A DNA stretch of 64,000 nucleotides, taken from assembly GCA_050633705.1 (NCBI GenBank), contig JBOEGZ010000005.1, forward strand, positions 186,001 to 250,000, read 5' to 3'. A program made the translations under genes and the position numbers. The notes under the pieces are model-generated. The model searched no databases and was not told the DNA's origin. It was given only the letters and a program-made list of their open reading frames with translations. Numbering within the stretch: position 1 is the stretch's first letter; each line of letters opens with the position of its first letter. Shown piece after piece: positions 8,442 through 18,366 of this stretch. Source of the stretch: JAJFHI01 sp050633705 (lineage in GTDB: Bacteria > Pseudomonadota > Alphaproteobacteria > Rhizobiales > Hyphomicrobiaceae).

Positions 8442-9929
8442 TTAGTTGGCACCTGGATAATTCGGGCTCTCTCGCGTGATCGAAACACCGTGCGCATGGC
8501 TCTCCCGCATAGCAGCCGGTGAGATCCGAACGAATTGAGCCTTTGACTGCATTTGTGCAATCGTGGCGGCTCCGCAATATCCCATGCCAGCGCGCAACCC
8601 GCCAACCAATTGATGTAACACAGCTTCAACCGGCCCCTTATACGGTACTTGTCCCTCGACACCCTCTGGCACGAGTTTCAGGCTATCGGTGACTTCCTGT
8701 TGGAAATAACGATCTGCACTGCCACGTGCCATCGCACCGACCGATCCCATACCGCGATAAGACTTGTAGGTCCTTCCCTGATAAAGATAGGTCTCTCCCG
8801 GTGCTTCGTCTGTGCCCGCCAACAAAGAGCCGATCATTACGACGTCGGCACCCGCTGCAATTGCTTTGGAAATATCACCTGAAAACTTAATGCCGCCATC
8901 AGCAATAATTGGCACATTGTGTTTGTGGGCAACGGCGGCGCAATTTGAGATTGCCGAGAGTTGCGGCACACCCACTCCGGCAACGATGCGCGTCGTACAA
9001 ATCGATCCCGGACCAATTCCAACTTTTACTGCATCGGCACCAACATCGATCAAAGCCGCAGTTGCTTCACCTGTTGCGACGTTGCCTGCAACAACTTGAA
9101 CATCACCCCACTGTTTCTTGATCCGACGAACAGCGTCGATGACTTTGCTGGAATGGCCATGTGCGGTATCAACGACGATTAAGTCGCAACCTGCATCAAT
9201 CAAACGCTCGGTGCGTTCAAACCCATCGTTGCCAACCGTCGTGGCAGCAGCAACGCGCAGTCGTCCAGCATCGTCTTTACAAGCATTTGGGTGCTTTTGC
9301 GCTTTCTCGATGTCCTTGACAGTTATCAGACCAACGCAGTGGTAATTCTCATCGACAACCAGCAACTTTTCAATTCGGTGTTGATGCAAAAGTCGCTTGG
9401 CATCATCGCGTGGCACAGTGCGTGTCACAGTGACAAGATTGTCCTTCGTCATCAGTTCCGAAACTGGTTGGTTCGGATTGGTCGCAAAGCGTACATCGCG
9501 GTTGGTCACAATGCCGACCAAGCGCCCATTCTGGCCGCCATCAACAACAGGAATGCCTGAAATATTGTGTTCGGCCATCAACTGGAAGGCTTCACCCAAT
9601 GATGCATCAGGGGCAATGGTCACAGGATTGAGGACAATTCCGGATTCATACTTTTTCACCAGTGCCACCTGGCGGGCCTGTTCTTTGGGCTCGAGGTTTC
9701 TGTGAATGACCCCGATCCCACCTTCCTGCGCGACCGCAATCGCCAGACGGCCTTCCGTAACGGTATCCATCGCGGACGACATAATTGGGATATTTAGGCC
9801 AATGGATTGGGTGACCCTTGATTGAACCACCACATCACCTGGCATGACTTCTGAGGCGCCAGGCACCAGCAGAACATCATCAAAGGTGAGAGCAAGTGCT
9901 TGATCCGCGCCTTTTGCGTTCAAGTCCAT
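8442..9929 (-). CDS. guaB: Inosine-5'-monophosphate dehydrogenase
   Basis: 495 residues, full length. The barrel opens with LTFDDVLLVP and is split by two CBS domains (about 95-210), which bind purine nucleotides. The catalytic loop is GIGPGSICTTR with Cys311, the residue that forms the thioimidate with IMP. Further family segments are DGGIKFSGDI, GSLLAGTDEAPG and the flap YRGMGS. It oxidises IMP to XMP with NAD, the step before GuaA. Start ATG 9929 has a strong AAGGAGA seven bases upstream. Confidence 0.98.
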   Translation of the reverse strand: MDLNAKGADQALALTFDDVLLVPGASEVMPGDVVVQSRVTQSIGLNIPIMSSAMDTVTEGRLAIAVAQEGGIGVIHRNLEPKEQARQVALVKKYESGIVLNPVTIAPDASLGEAFQLMAEHNISGIPVVDGGQNGRLVGIVTNRDVRFATNPNQPVSELMTKDNLVTVTRTVPRDDAKRLLHQHRIEKLLVVDENYHCVGLITVKDIEKAQKHPNACKDDAGRLRVAAATTVGNDGFERTERLIDAGCDLIVVDTAHGHSSKVIDAVRRIKKQWGDVQVVAGNVATGEATAALIDVGADAVKVGIGPGSICTTRIVAGVGVPQLSAISNCAAVAHKHNVPIIADGGIKFSGDISKAIAAGADVVMIGSLLAGTDEAPGETYLYQGRTYKSYRGMGSVGAMARGSADRYFQQEVTDSLKLVPEGVEGQVPYKGPVEAVLHQLVGGLRAGMGYCGAATIAQMQSKAQFVRISPAAMRESHAHGVSITRESPNYPGAN

Positions 9930-10028
9930 GCGACGTCTCCTTGTCGGCTGAGTTGACAGGCCGGCAGCTGCGCGCCGGAAGTTGTCGGCAGGGCTATAGC
10001 ATCCGAATCAAAAAGCGGAAAGTCATCT

Positions 10029-10051
10029 CCCCGCGAAACGCCGTCGCGGGG
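10029..10051. other. GC-rich hairpin between the flavoenzyme gene and guaB
   Basis: CCCCGCG (10029-10035) pairs perfectly with CGCGGGG (10045-10051) around a 9-base loop. It lies just after the stop of the flavoenzyme gene and about 100 bp before guaB on the minus strand. A clear T run follows on neither strand, so termination is possible but weakly supported; a role in the guaB leader is an alternative. Confidence 0.45.
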
Positions 10052-10065
10052 GGAGCTTATGGGGC

Positions 10066-11136
10066 TTATATTGTGCGCTGGATCAGCGGATGGTTACTTT
10101 CACCGGCCTCAAGCAGGCCTAAAACCGCCTCAGCCAACACCGGGGCCAGCAGGAACCCGTGGCGAAAAGCGCCATTAACGAATATTTTTTGCCCACCATC
10201 ACGAATTTGAATTCCCGGAACATTATTTGGGTAGGCTGGCCGGACACCGGCCCCGATATCCAGGATTTCCGCCTCTCCGAAAGCCGGGCAAAGTGAATAC
10301 GCCAAACCTAACAATTCAAGAGCCGAGCGCACCGTTGCTGGGCCGTCATCTTCGCTTTCGATGACAGTGGCCCCGATCATGTATTCGCCATCACCCCAGG
10401 GCACGACGTAGAGCGGGTGGCGCGGATGCAGCAGGCGGATCGGCCGCGACAAAGTCACATCTCCGCTCTTTATCACAATGCGTTCACCGCGCACGCCGCG
10501 TAAATCAGCCAAGTCATGACGTGCGGCAAGACCGCGACAATTCACAATAACCTGACTTCCGGTCGCGTCCGTCTCGGTCGCCGAAGCCTGGTGGGATGGA
10601 ACTTCGCAGCCAAAGCGAAATTCAGCGCCCGCCTCAGTTGCCGCTTGCAACAAAAACCTCATCGCATCGGGTGTTGCAACGTGTGCCTCATCTGCAAAAA
10701 ACAATCCCGTTGAAAAGCGCCCGCCGAGGTCTGGTTCAAGCGCGCCCAATCGCTCGGCGTCAACACGTTCAGACCCATGTGTTTGGTTCTGGTAGCGCTG
10801 CAATTCGCCAATATCGCGCGGAGCGGCAACAACGAGACTACCGGCATTTACGACACCGGAATAAACATCTCGCCAGATCTTAATGCCTTCGTGCCCCAGC
10901 GTGCGGACAATATCCGGCGCCGCCTCACCCTCACAATCGGGCGCCAACATCGCTCCGGCAAAGCGGCTCGCAGTGTCGGAAAATGGCGTCTTCGAGGTTT
11001 CATATACCGTGACAGCAAACCCAGCGCGGGCCAACAAGAGCGCCTGCCAGAGGCCGAGAATACCGGCACCAACAATTACAACAGGTGGTTTGTGAGAAGG
11101 TGACAAGAGCTTGAAAAAAACCTTGGTTGGCCCCAA
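10066..11136 (-). CDS. FAD-dependent oxidoreductase, glycine oxidase/ThiO-like
   Basis: 356 residues from a TTG at 11136; the start is uncertain since no ATG precedes the FAD motif. The dinucleotide-binding motif VVIVGAGILGLWQALLLARAG begins near residue 18, and the DAO fold continues with an SxRxAGAMLAP-like segment (SRFAGAMLAP), an inner-sheet region and a C-terminal GFRHGxLLAP motif (AFRHGFLLAP). This pattern fits glycine oxidase ThiO, which makes iminoglycine for thiazole synthesis, but no thi genes are adjacent, so another amino acid oxidase is possible. The protein appears complete. It lies upstream of guaB on the same strand, separated by a hairpin. Confidence 0.8.
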   Translation of the reverse strand: MGPTKVFFKLLSPSHKPPVVIVGAGILGLWQALLLARAGFAVTVYETSKTPFSDTASRFAGAMLAPDCEGEAAPDIVRTLGHEGIKIWRDVYSGVVNAGSLVVAAPRDIGELQRYQNQTHGSERVDAERLGALEPDLGGRFSTGLFFADEAHVATPDAMRFLLQAATEAGAEFRFGCEVPSHQASATETDATGSQVIVNCRGLAARHDLADLRGVRGERIVIKSGDVTLSRPIRLLHPRHPLYVVPWGDGEYMIGATVIESEDDGPATVRSALELLGLAYSLCPAFGEAEILDIGAGVRPAYPNNVPGIQIRDGGQKIFVNGAFRHGFLLAPVLAEAVLGLLEAGESNHPLIQRTI

Positions 11137-11222
11137 AACGCAATCAACTCTGCTTTGGCATCGTGATGACTATTTTGGCGCTGTGATCGTTAAACTGTCA
11201 TGCCCGCAGATGGGGGCTGGCG

Positions 11223-13034
11223 TCAATCGCCAAGCGCCAGACCTTCACGCCGCGGGTCTGCACCACCCGTGAGCCCACCATCCGGTGCCCGTGTAATGAT
11301 GTGAAGACCCGATGTTAACCGGTCGTGACGGATCGCATGTCCACGCGCCACGAGGTCCGCTTCGAGCTCTCCGACATCGCCAAGCGCTGTACCATCTTCG
11401 CCTCCTGCTTCCAATTCGAGTTGGGTCCGCCGTGCGCCAAAGTTGGGAAAAGTTGCAGCTTGTTGTGCATCCATCTTCCAATCGACAAGTGCGACGACCG
11501 CCTTCACGACATACAAAATAATACGACTACCACCTGGCGAGCCAAGAACCGCGCGAAGTTCACCGCTGTCATCATCAAAAATCATAGTTGGCGACATCGA
11601 GCTTCGCGGCCGCTTGCCAGCTTCAACACGATTGGCAATCGGGGTCCCGTTTTTGTCTGTTGGATGAAACGAAAAGTCTGTCAGCTCATTGTTGAGCAAA
11701 AACCCTGCCGCCCACACACCTGAGCCAAACGCACCTTCAATGCTGGATGTCATCGAAACGCCATTGCCTGAGGCATCAACAATCGAAATGTGGCTGGTGC
11801 CCGAACGCTCAATCGTTGCATCGTCTCCATGCGTGCGGTCTGCGTATCCCGGCGGCAGCCCCGGTGTCGCCCGACCCATGGCTTTGCTGCCGATAAGCTT
11901 TGCGCGGTCTGCAATATAGCCAGGATCTAACAAGCCTGATGGTACGCCAACAAAGTCGGCATCGGCGATATAGCGACTGCGATCGGCAAAGCTGAGTTTT
12001 TCTGCTTCCGCGATGGTGTGCAGTGCGCTGGCCGACACCTCGTGCATTTGCGTGCCAGCTCCAGCGGCCTCAGCAAGCAAAAGCGTTTGTCCAACCGTCA
12101 GAGCGCCAGACGACGGTGGGCCCATACCACATATTTCAAACTTTACACGATACTTGATGCAAACAGGCGTACGCTGTTTGGCTTGATAAGACGACAAATC
12201 TGCCAATGTCATGTCACCGGAGATATTGTGCGCGCCCTGCACGGCCGAGACAATTTTTTGCCCAAGTTCGCCATTGTAAAATGCCGCCGCACCGCCGCGT
12301 GCAATTTGGCGTAAGGTGCCAGCGAATTCTTGGTTGCGTAAGAGATAACCAACCGGTCGCGGTTTTTGATCGTCGCCAAAAAAATAAGTCCGCGCTTTGG
12401 CATCAAAGTGTTCGATGCTGACATACCCCAGCAAGGCATGAAGGCGTGGGGACACTTCAAAACCCTCGTCTGCCAGCTTGATCGCCGGTTCAAATAAGCG
12501 TGCCCATGGCAATTTGCCGTGCTTTTTGTGGGCAAGCTCCATCATCGCGATGATGCCAGGCACACCGATACTCAAACCAGACCGCACGACTTTTCGAAAC
12601 CCCATACGCTCGCCATCAACGAGAAACCGATCGGATTTGGCTGCTGCGGGTGCCCTCTCGCGCCCGTCAAAGGTTTGCAGTTTTTTCTCCGCTGCCGACC
12701 AATGCAACAAAAATGCGCCACCACCAATGCCTGACGATTGCGGCTCGACGATATTTAAAACGAGTTGCACGGCAATGGCTGCATCAATCGCCGACCCACC
12801 TGCCCGTAAAATTTCCCGACCGGCGCGAGCGGCATGCGGGTTTGCAGCAACGACCATGTGTTTTGTTGCTGTCACCAACTGTTTTTTGGCAAATCCACTT
12901 GCTGCCTCCGGCGCCTCTCGTCCTCGGGCGTTCTGATCTTCAGGCGGGCTGAAGGAAAGCAAAAAATATCCCAATGCCAATGCCAGGCAGGAGATGGCGA
13001 CAACAGCGATCGTTTTGTTTTTTTGTGTTTTCAT
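11223..13034 (-). CDS. ggt: Gamma-glutamyltransferase
   Basis: 603 residues from ATG 13034; an in-frame TTG six bases upstream is less likely. A hydrophobic stretch at about 10-30 is a signal peptide or anchor, so the enzyme is periplasmic. The large subunit starts around MVVAANPHAARAGREIL. The self-cleavage and nucleophile threonine is in RSGTSHISIVD, followed by SMTSSIEGAFGSGV, which matches the GGT pattern. The C-terminal GSPGGSRI segment is the gamma-glutamyl binding loop. GGT cleaves glutathione and other gamma-glutamyl compounds. It is 53 bp downstream of dnaE2 on the same strand, probably by chance. Confidence 0.95.
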   Translation of the reverse strand: MKTQKNKTIAVVAISCLALALGYFLLSFSPPEDQNARGREAPEAASGFAKKQLVTATKHMVVAANPHAARAGREILRAGGSAIDAAIAVQLVLNIVEPQSSGIGGGAFLLHWSAAEKKLQTFDGRERAPAAAKSDRFLVDGERMGFRKVVRSGLSIGVPGIIAMMELAHKKHGKLPWARLFEPAIKLADEGFEVSPRLHALLGYVSIEHFDAKARTYFFGDDQKPRPVGYLLRNQEFAGTLRQIARGGAAAFYNGELGQKIVSAVQGAHNISGDMTLADLSSYQAKQRTPVCIKYRVKFEICGMGPPSSGALTVGQTLLLAEAAGAGTQMHEVSASALHTIAEAEKLSFADRSRYIADADFVGVPSGLLDPGYIADRAKLIGSKAMGRATPGLPPGYADRTHGDDATIERSGTSHISIVDASGNGVSMTSSIEGAFGSGVWAAGFLLNNELTDFSFHPTDKNGTPIANRVEAGKRPRSSMSPTMIFDDDSGELRAVLGSPGGSRIILYVVKAVVALVDWKMDAQQAATFPNFGARRTQLELEAGGEDGTALGDVGELEADLVARGHAIRHDRLTSGLHIITRAPDGGLTGGADPRREGLALGD

Positions 13035-13087
13035 GGCCAATAGATACGCGCTAGAGCACGGTAAAGTCTACGATCGGTGACAGCGCT

Positions 13088-16000
13088 TTAATGAAAATCT
13101 CGTGACTTGGGAATAACGCGTACATTTCTGGGATGTGTAGGGCTTGGATGTGCGGAATTTACAGACACCTGCGAACCCTGTCGGTTCTGCGACCTGCTCC
13201 CAGGGTCCGGACGCACAACTTCATCTGCACGCGCCAACGGGATTTTGACATCCGGCAGAGTCATCTCTTGCTCCATCAATAAGGCCAACAAATGTGTGCA
13301 GTCTTCCAATCGCTCGCTCACCACGTGAATAATGTCCTCATGCCTTTGAATACGGCCATGAATGAGAATAAGCCGCGCCGCCATAACTTCCCGGCGATAA
13401 CGCTCCAACGTCTTTGCCCACACGACCGCATTGGCCACACCCGTTTCATCTTCAAGTGTAATAAATACAACGCCCTTCGCTGAGCCAGGACGTTGGCGCA
13501 CCAAAATTACACCAGCCACACTAACCCGCGCGCCATCCTTCATGCCTCGCAAAGCTTCACACGAAACAACCCCACGATCACTCAAACGCTGGCGTAGAAA
13601 CTTCAAGGGATGGCCCTTCAATGACAATCGCAACGTTTGGTAATCATTGACGACATGTTGTGATAACGCCATCTGCGGCAATGTCACGTCTACCTCCGCC
13701 CCCGCGTCCGGCGCGTTGCTCCACTCAAACAAAGGCAAAGCCAACTCAGTTGGCAGCGCCTTCACCTGCCATAAGGCCTGTCGCCGATCGCAGTCCAATG
13801 AGCGAAAGCAGTCAGCCGCTGCAAGCTTTTCAAACGCCGCACGACTGGCTCCTGTCGCCTGTTTCAAGTTTGCAATATTTGCAATCACCGCGCCATCACT
13901 TTGAGAGCGAAGCTTATTGCGCGCTGAAACAATTTTCTCGGCTTCAACCTGACCCAGACCATCGACTTGCCGCAGCCCTAAGCGCACGGCAGGACCACAG
14001 CCTCTTTCACGCGCTTCCAACGTACAATCCCAATCAGAAAAACTGACATCGACAGGGCGCACCTCAACCCCATGCTCGCGAGCATCACGCACGAGCTGGG
14101 CTGGCGCATAAAACCCCATGGGTTGTGAATTTAAAATCGCGCAGCAAAATACCGCCGGGTAATGACACTTCAACCAAGACGATACATAAGCCAACAAGGC
14201 AAAACTGGCCGCGTGACTTTCTGGAAATCCGTATTCACCAAAACCTTTAATTTGATTGAAGCAACGCTGAGCAAACTCCCGGTCATAACCACGAGCTGCC
14301 ATAGCTGAAACCATCTTCTCTTCCAGCAATTCAATCGTGCCGCGCCGCCGGAACGTTGCCATCGCTTTACGCAATTCATTCACTTCTCGATCATTAAACT
14401 TGGCAGCCTCCATAGCAATGCGCATCGCTTGCTCTTGAAACAGAGGCACGCCTTTGGTTTTACCAAGGATGCTTTTCAGCTCATCTGCAGGCCCATGCTC
14501 GGGAGAAGGTGATGGATAACACTCTGGCTCCAGCCCATTGCGCCGACGCAAATAGGGATGCACCATATCGCCTTGAATAGGCCCCGGCCGGACGATCGCA
14601 ACTTCAATAACAAGATCGTAAAACTCGCGTGGGCGCAGACGTGGCAACATGTTCATCTGCGCGCGACTTTCGACTTGAAACACGCCCAGGGAATCTGCGC
14701 GACACAACATATCGTACGTCGCAGTATCTCCTCGTGGCACCTTCGCGAGCGTCATCTTCAGATCATGATGGTGTTGGAGAAGCGAAAACGCCTTTTGTAT
14801 GCACGTCAGCATTCCCAACGACAACACATCGACTTTCTGTAAGCCAATAGCTGCGATATCGTCTTTGTCCCACTCGATATACGTTCGTTCCGCCATCGCA
14901 GCATTGCCAACGGGAACCGTCTCGACCAAAGGTCCACGCGTTAAAACAAAGCCACCAACATGCTGCGACAGATGCCTGGGAAAGCCCGTGAGTTCGGCTG
15001 TAAGATTGAGCACCGTTGAAAGCAGCGGATCATCAGGATCAAGGCCTGCTTCGCGCACGTATTTTGGTGGCAATACTCCACGACCATGTGAGCCCCAAAC
15101 CATACCCGCCAACGCCGATATCGTATCTTCCGACAAGCCCATCACTTTGCCGACATCACGCACAGCCGACCGCGATCGATAACTGATGACTGTTGCTGCA
15201 ATCCCAGCGCGGTGGCGACCATAGCGCGCATAAACGTATTGAATCACTTCTTCACGCCGCTCGTGCTCGAAATCAACGTCAATGTCTGGAGGCTCTAGTC
15301 GCTCCTCCGATATAAAACGCTCAAACAACAAGTCGATTTCAATCGGGTCCACACTGGTGATACCAAGACAATAACAAACGACAGAGTTCGCCGCAGAGCC
15401 ACGCCCCTGACAGAGAATATTTTGACTTCGAGCAAACCTGACAACATCATGAACGGTGAGAAAATACGGCGCGTAATCAAGCTTTGCGATGATCTTAAGC
15501 TCTTTGCTCAAAGCCGATTTCACTTTGGCGTCAATACCGTCGGGAAAACGCGCCTGCGCGCCACTCCATGCCAGATCTTCGAGGTGACCCTGAGGTGTTT
15601 TCCCTTCCGGCACTGGTTCGTCGGGGTACTCATAAACAAGTTCATCCAGAGAAAACCGGCACGCGGTGGCAATCTCGATCGTGCGTGCGATGGCTTCAGG
15701 GTAACGTTGAAACAATCTCGCCATAACAGCCGGGCTTTTGATGTGGCGCTCGCCATTGGCTTCAAGACGAAAGCCTGCGTTTGTAATCTGACACTTTTCT
15801 CGAATGCACGTCAGTACATCCTGTAAGGCTCGGCGTTCGGGTCTGTGGTAGAGCACATCACCTATTGCAACGATCGGTGTATCGCAAGCCGTCGCCAGCT
15901 CACTAAGCGCTGTTAGCCGCGCTTGATCATCCCCGCGATAAAGACAGTTTGCGGCCAAATAAACCTGAGACCTTGTTGCAGAAAACAACTCTCGCAGGTG

Positions 16001-16582
16001 CGCCAATTTCGTCGCGAACGTCTGTTTCGTCATATCTCCACCAGACGAACGCTTTAAGTCTTTCTCACCATCCTTGAAAGGTAAAACGTATGATGGTTTC
16101 CTATATCGCGATTGTGCCAATGCCGCAATTTCAAACCCCACTGAATACCAATCCCAATCCTCTGGTGGTAGCGTGATAAATATCTGCCCATCAGCGTGAG
16201 CGAGAACATCATCAAGATAAAGCCTGCAGTGTCCCTTCTCTGCCCGCCCCTGACCAAGAGAAAGCAGCCGACACAATCGCCCATAGGCTTGTCGATCGGT
16301 TGGAAAACACAACAGGCTTGGCCCATCCAGCAAATCAAGACGACAGCCGACGATGAATTTTAAACCAATTTCCTTTGCGCCCACATGCGCGCGCACCACA
16401 CCGGCCAACGTATTGCGATCTGTTACAGCAATAGCCTCCACGCCCAGGGCTTTAGCTTGTTGAACCAGTTCCTCGCCATGTGATCCACCTCGTAGGAACG
16501 AGAAATTGGTGGTGACGCACAATTCGGCATAGTTGCAAGTGTTATGATCGCTCACGCTATTGACCTTTGCATTACGCGTCAT
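13088..16582 (-). CDS. dnaE2: Error-prone DNA polymerase III alpha subunit DnaE2 (ImuC)
   Basis: 1164 residues from ATG 16582. This start overlaps the imuB stop as ATGA, a translational coupling that decides against the longer frame to 16606. Domains in order: PHP (about 20-280, beginning YAELCVTTNFSFLRGGSHG), the C-family palm with catalytic aspartates in PPDIDVDFEHERREE and KVDVLSLGMLT, the fingers region with PGPIQGDMVHPYLRRR, a helix-hairpin-helix region and a C-terminal OB fold. DnaE2 with ImuA and ImuB forms the SOS mutasome for translesion synthesis. It is the last gene of the cassette. Confidence 0.97.
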   Translation of the reverse strand: MTRNAKVNSVSDHNTCNYAELCVTTNFSFLRGGSHGEELVQQAKALGVEAIAVTDRNTLAGVVRAHVGAKEIGLKFIVGCRLDLLDGPSLLCFPTDRQAYGRLCRLLSLGQGRAEKGHCRLYLDDVLAHADGQIFITLPPEDWDWYSVGFEIAALAQSRYRKPSYVLPFKDGEKDLKRSSGGDMTKQTFATKLAHLRELFSATRSQVYLAANCLYRGDDQARLTALSELATACDTPIVAIGDVLYHRPERRALQDVLTCIREKCQITNAGFRLEANGERHIKSPAVMARLFQRYPEAIARTIEIATACRFSLDELVYEYPDEPVPEGKTPQGHLEDLAWSGAQARFPDGIDAKVKSALSKELKIIAKLDYAPYFLTVHDVVRFARSQNILCQGRGSAANSVVCYCLGITSVDPIEIDLLFERFISEERLEPPDIDVDFEHERREEVIQYVYARYGRHRAGIAATVISYRSRSAVRDVGKVMGLSEDTISALAGMVWGSHGRGVLPPKYVREAGLDPDDPLLSTVLNLTAELTGFPRHLSQHVGGFVLTRGPLVETVPVGNAAMAERTYIEWDKDDIAAIGLQKVDVLSLGMLTCIQKAFSLLQHHHDLKMTLAKVPRGDTATYDMLCRADSLGVFQVESRAQMNMLPRLRPREFYDLVIEVAIVRPGPIQGDMVHPYLRRRNGLEPECYPSPSPEHGPADELKSILGKTKGVPLFQEQAMRIAMEAAKFNDREVNELRKAMATFRRRGTIELLEEKMVSAMAARGYDREFAQRCFNQIKGFGEYGFPESHAASFALLAYVSSWLKCHYPAVFCCAILNSQPMGFYAPAQLVRDAREHGVEVRPVDVSFSDWDCTLEARERGCGPAVRLGLRQVDGLGQVEAEKIVSARNKLRSQSDGAVIANIANLKQATGASRAAFEKLAAADCFRSLDCDRRQALWQVKALPTELALPLFEWSNAPDAGAEVDVTLPQMALSQHVVNDYQTLRLSLKGHPLKFLRQRLSDRGVVSCEALRGMKDGARVSVAGVILVRQRPGSAKGVVFITLEDETGVANAVVWAKTLERYRREVMAARLILIHGRIQRHEDIIHVVSERLEDCTHLLALLMEQEMTLPDVKIPLARADEVVRPDPGSRSQNRQGSQVSVNSAHPSPTHPRNVRVIPKSRDFH

Positions 16583-18366
16583 CCAAACACACCATGAACG
16601 AACCACTTAGGAGATGGTGCGACAGCATCATCCCCCACATCAGGCATCTCATAAGCTGCATCGTACAAACCATCGCGAAACACCCAGTAGATCGCACCGC
16701 TTGTGACTTCTACACAGTAGTAATCGCGTGTTCTGGCACAGTTTGCCCGCGCCACGACTTTACCTGGCGATGCATTGGTAGTTACATCATTGAAAACACC
16801 TGCCCCTGAAACAGATGAGGCTGTAACAGATGAGGCTGTGATATCTCGCCACCACTCAGGCGCAATACGTTCCGGACCTTGTGCTTGCACGACACGATGT
16901 CTCACACGCCGCCAGGTAAACCGCTGCGGTGCACCTTCTGGAATTTCGGCCATGACAGTGATCGGCTCTGGTCGAGAGAACAAAAACAAAGGACGTAAGG
17001 GCGGGCGATAGCGCGCGACATTGAACGCAGAGCTTTCAGCCTCTATTGCAGGCGCCAGCTTGTTGTTGGCGCTCCCAGATGTGATTGCAGACACCATAAC
17101 TTGCGCGCGCTCTGGAACATGGCTTTCCCGCAGCGTTATGTTTTGCACACACTCTTGTCCAAGGCGATTGACCAGACGATCGACAAGCTGCGACGGGTCT
17201 TTCCCCACCCCCTGCCCCAAGTCCTGTCTCTGCCCTGCTTGCAATACGGTCTGGTTCTCAGCCAGTGGTTCAGCTTGAAACGCATCCAGCGTCATAACAT
17301 CCACACCAAAGCCTGCATCAATGTTGGCAAACTTCTCGCGCAGCAGTGTAAAAATATGTTTGGGGTCTCGCGTTGCCCGGCTCATGCCGACACGAACATT
17401 TCCAACACTGCCATCGGCACGATAGAGCGCTAAGCGCACAAGGCGACATCCAAGCCCGGCATGCTCTAACTGCGCCGCGAGATCAGCAATTAAAACTTGG
17501 GTTTCCGCTTCAATGCCTTCGCTTGAAATCAGCGGGTCGGGCCAAGACTTTTGAGCCCGCAAAGCAGGAGGCTCAACCAAAGACTTTCGCGGCTCCTGAC
17601 GCTGCCCCAGCGCCTGGTCCAGTCGCAGCAAAACCGCCTCTACCTCAAGCTTGGAGCGAAACCGGCGTGCAATCGCATCACGCGGCAAATCATATAGCTG
17701 TCCAATCTTCGACAGGCCAAGGCGTTTCAACAACACAACGGTATCTGGCGACAATCGCAACGCATGAACCGTTAATGGGGCCAAATACTGTTTTGTTTTC
17801 CCAGGCGGCGCAAAGAAGATTGGCAATTGTGCGCAGCCTTCAACGTCGTCGGCTGACATGTTGTTTGGAGGGCTTGAAAGGCGCTTTTGCATATATCCGA
17901 AACGAGCCAACGCATGTGCCGCGCCGAGGGTGTCTGCCAAACCGATGCTGGCTGAGATGCCAAAACGAGCAAGCGCACGGTAGAGATCAACCATCAGACC
18001 ATGTTCGCCTCCAAACAAATGCGCGACACCTGTAACATCAATCCAAATACCGTCTGGGCCATCGCGATGGCGGGCGGGACCATACCGCCCACACCAGCGC
18101 GCCAATGCGTTCAAAGCGGCACAATCATGATCCAAACTGGCAGGCGCTGATTGCAAGTTTGGCAAAATCGCACGCGCATCCGCCAATCCCATATCAACCA
18201 CAATGCCTTGTGCAGCAGCAAGCTCGTTGACCGCCGTAATACGAACGCCACGGTGTCCAGAAACAACCAATACAAACGGCTGGTCATGCGGTACGGACTT
18301 TTTGTTGGCGCGGCGTCGGCGCTCGATTGGCCAAGCCGGCAGCCAAACGGAAACCATGCGTTTCAT
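16579..18366 (-). CDS. imuB: ImuB, Y-family polymerase-like mutasome protein
   Basis: 595 residues. The family opening is clear (VSVWLPAWPIERRRR, then FVLVVSGHRGVRITAVNELAAAQGI). The fold is that of Y-family polymerases, with the DGIWIDVTGVAHLFGGE and ASIGLADTLGAAHALAR segments, but ImuB members lack polymerase activity and act as hub proteins joining the beta clamp, ImuA and DnaE2. The start overlaps the end of imuA by about 80 bp and the stop overlaps the dnaE2 start by 4 bp, so all three are translated from one message. Confidence 0.95.
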   Translation of the reverse strand: MKRMVSVWLPAWPIERRRRANKKSVPHDQPFVLVVSGHRGVRITAVNELAAAQGIVVDMGLADARAILPNLQSAPASLDHDCAALNALARWCGRYGPARHRDGPDGIWIDVTGVAHLFGGEHGLMVDLYRALARFGISASIGLADTLGAAHALARFGYMQKRLSSPPNNMSADDVEGCAQLPIFFAPPGKTKQYLAPLTVHALRLSPDTVVLLKRLGLSKIGQLYDLPRDAIARRFRSKLEVEAVLLRLDQALGQRQEPRKSLVEPPALRAQKSWPDPLISSEGIEAETQVLIADLAAQLEHAGLGCRLVRLALYRADGSVGNVRVGMSRATRDPKHIFTLLREKFANIDAGFGVDVMTLDAFQAEPLAENQTVLQAGQRQDLGQGVGKDPSQLVDRLVNRLGQECVQNITLRESHVPERAQVMVSAITSGSANNKLAPAIEAESSAFNVARYRPPLRPLFLFSRPEPITVMAEIPEGAPQRFTWRRVRHRVVQAQGPERIAPEWWRDITASSVTASSVSGAGVFNDVTTNASPGKVVARANCARTRDYYCVEVTSGAIYWVFRDGLYDAAYEMPDVGDDAVAPSPKWFVHGVFG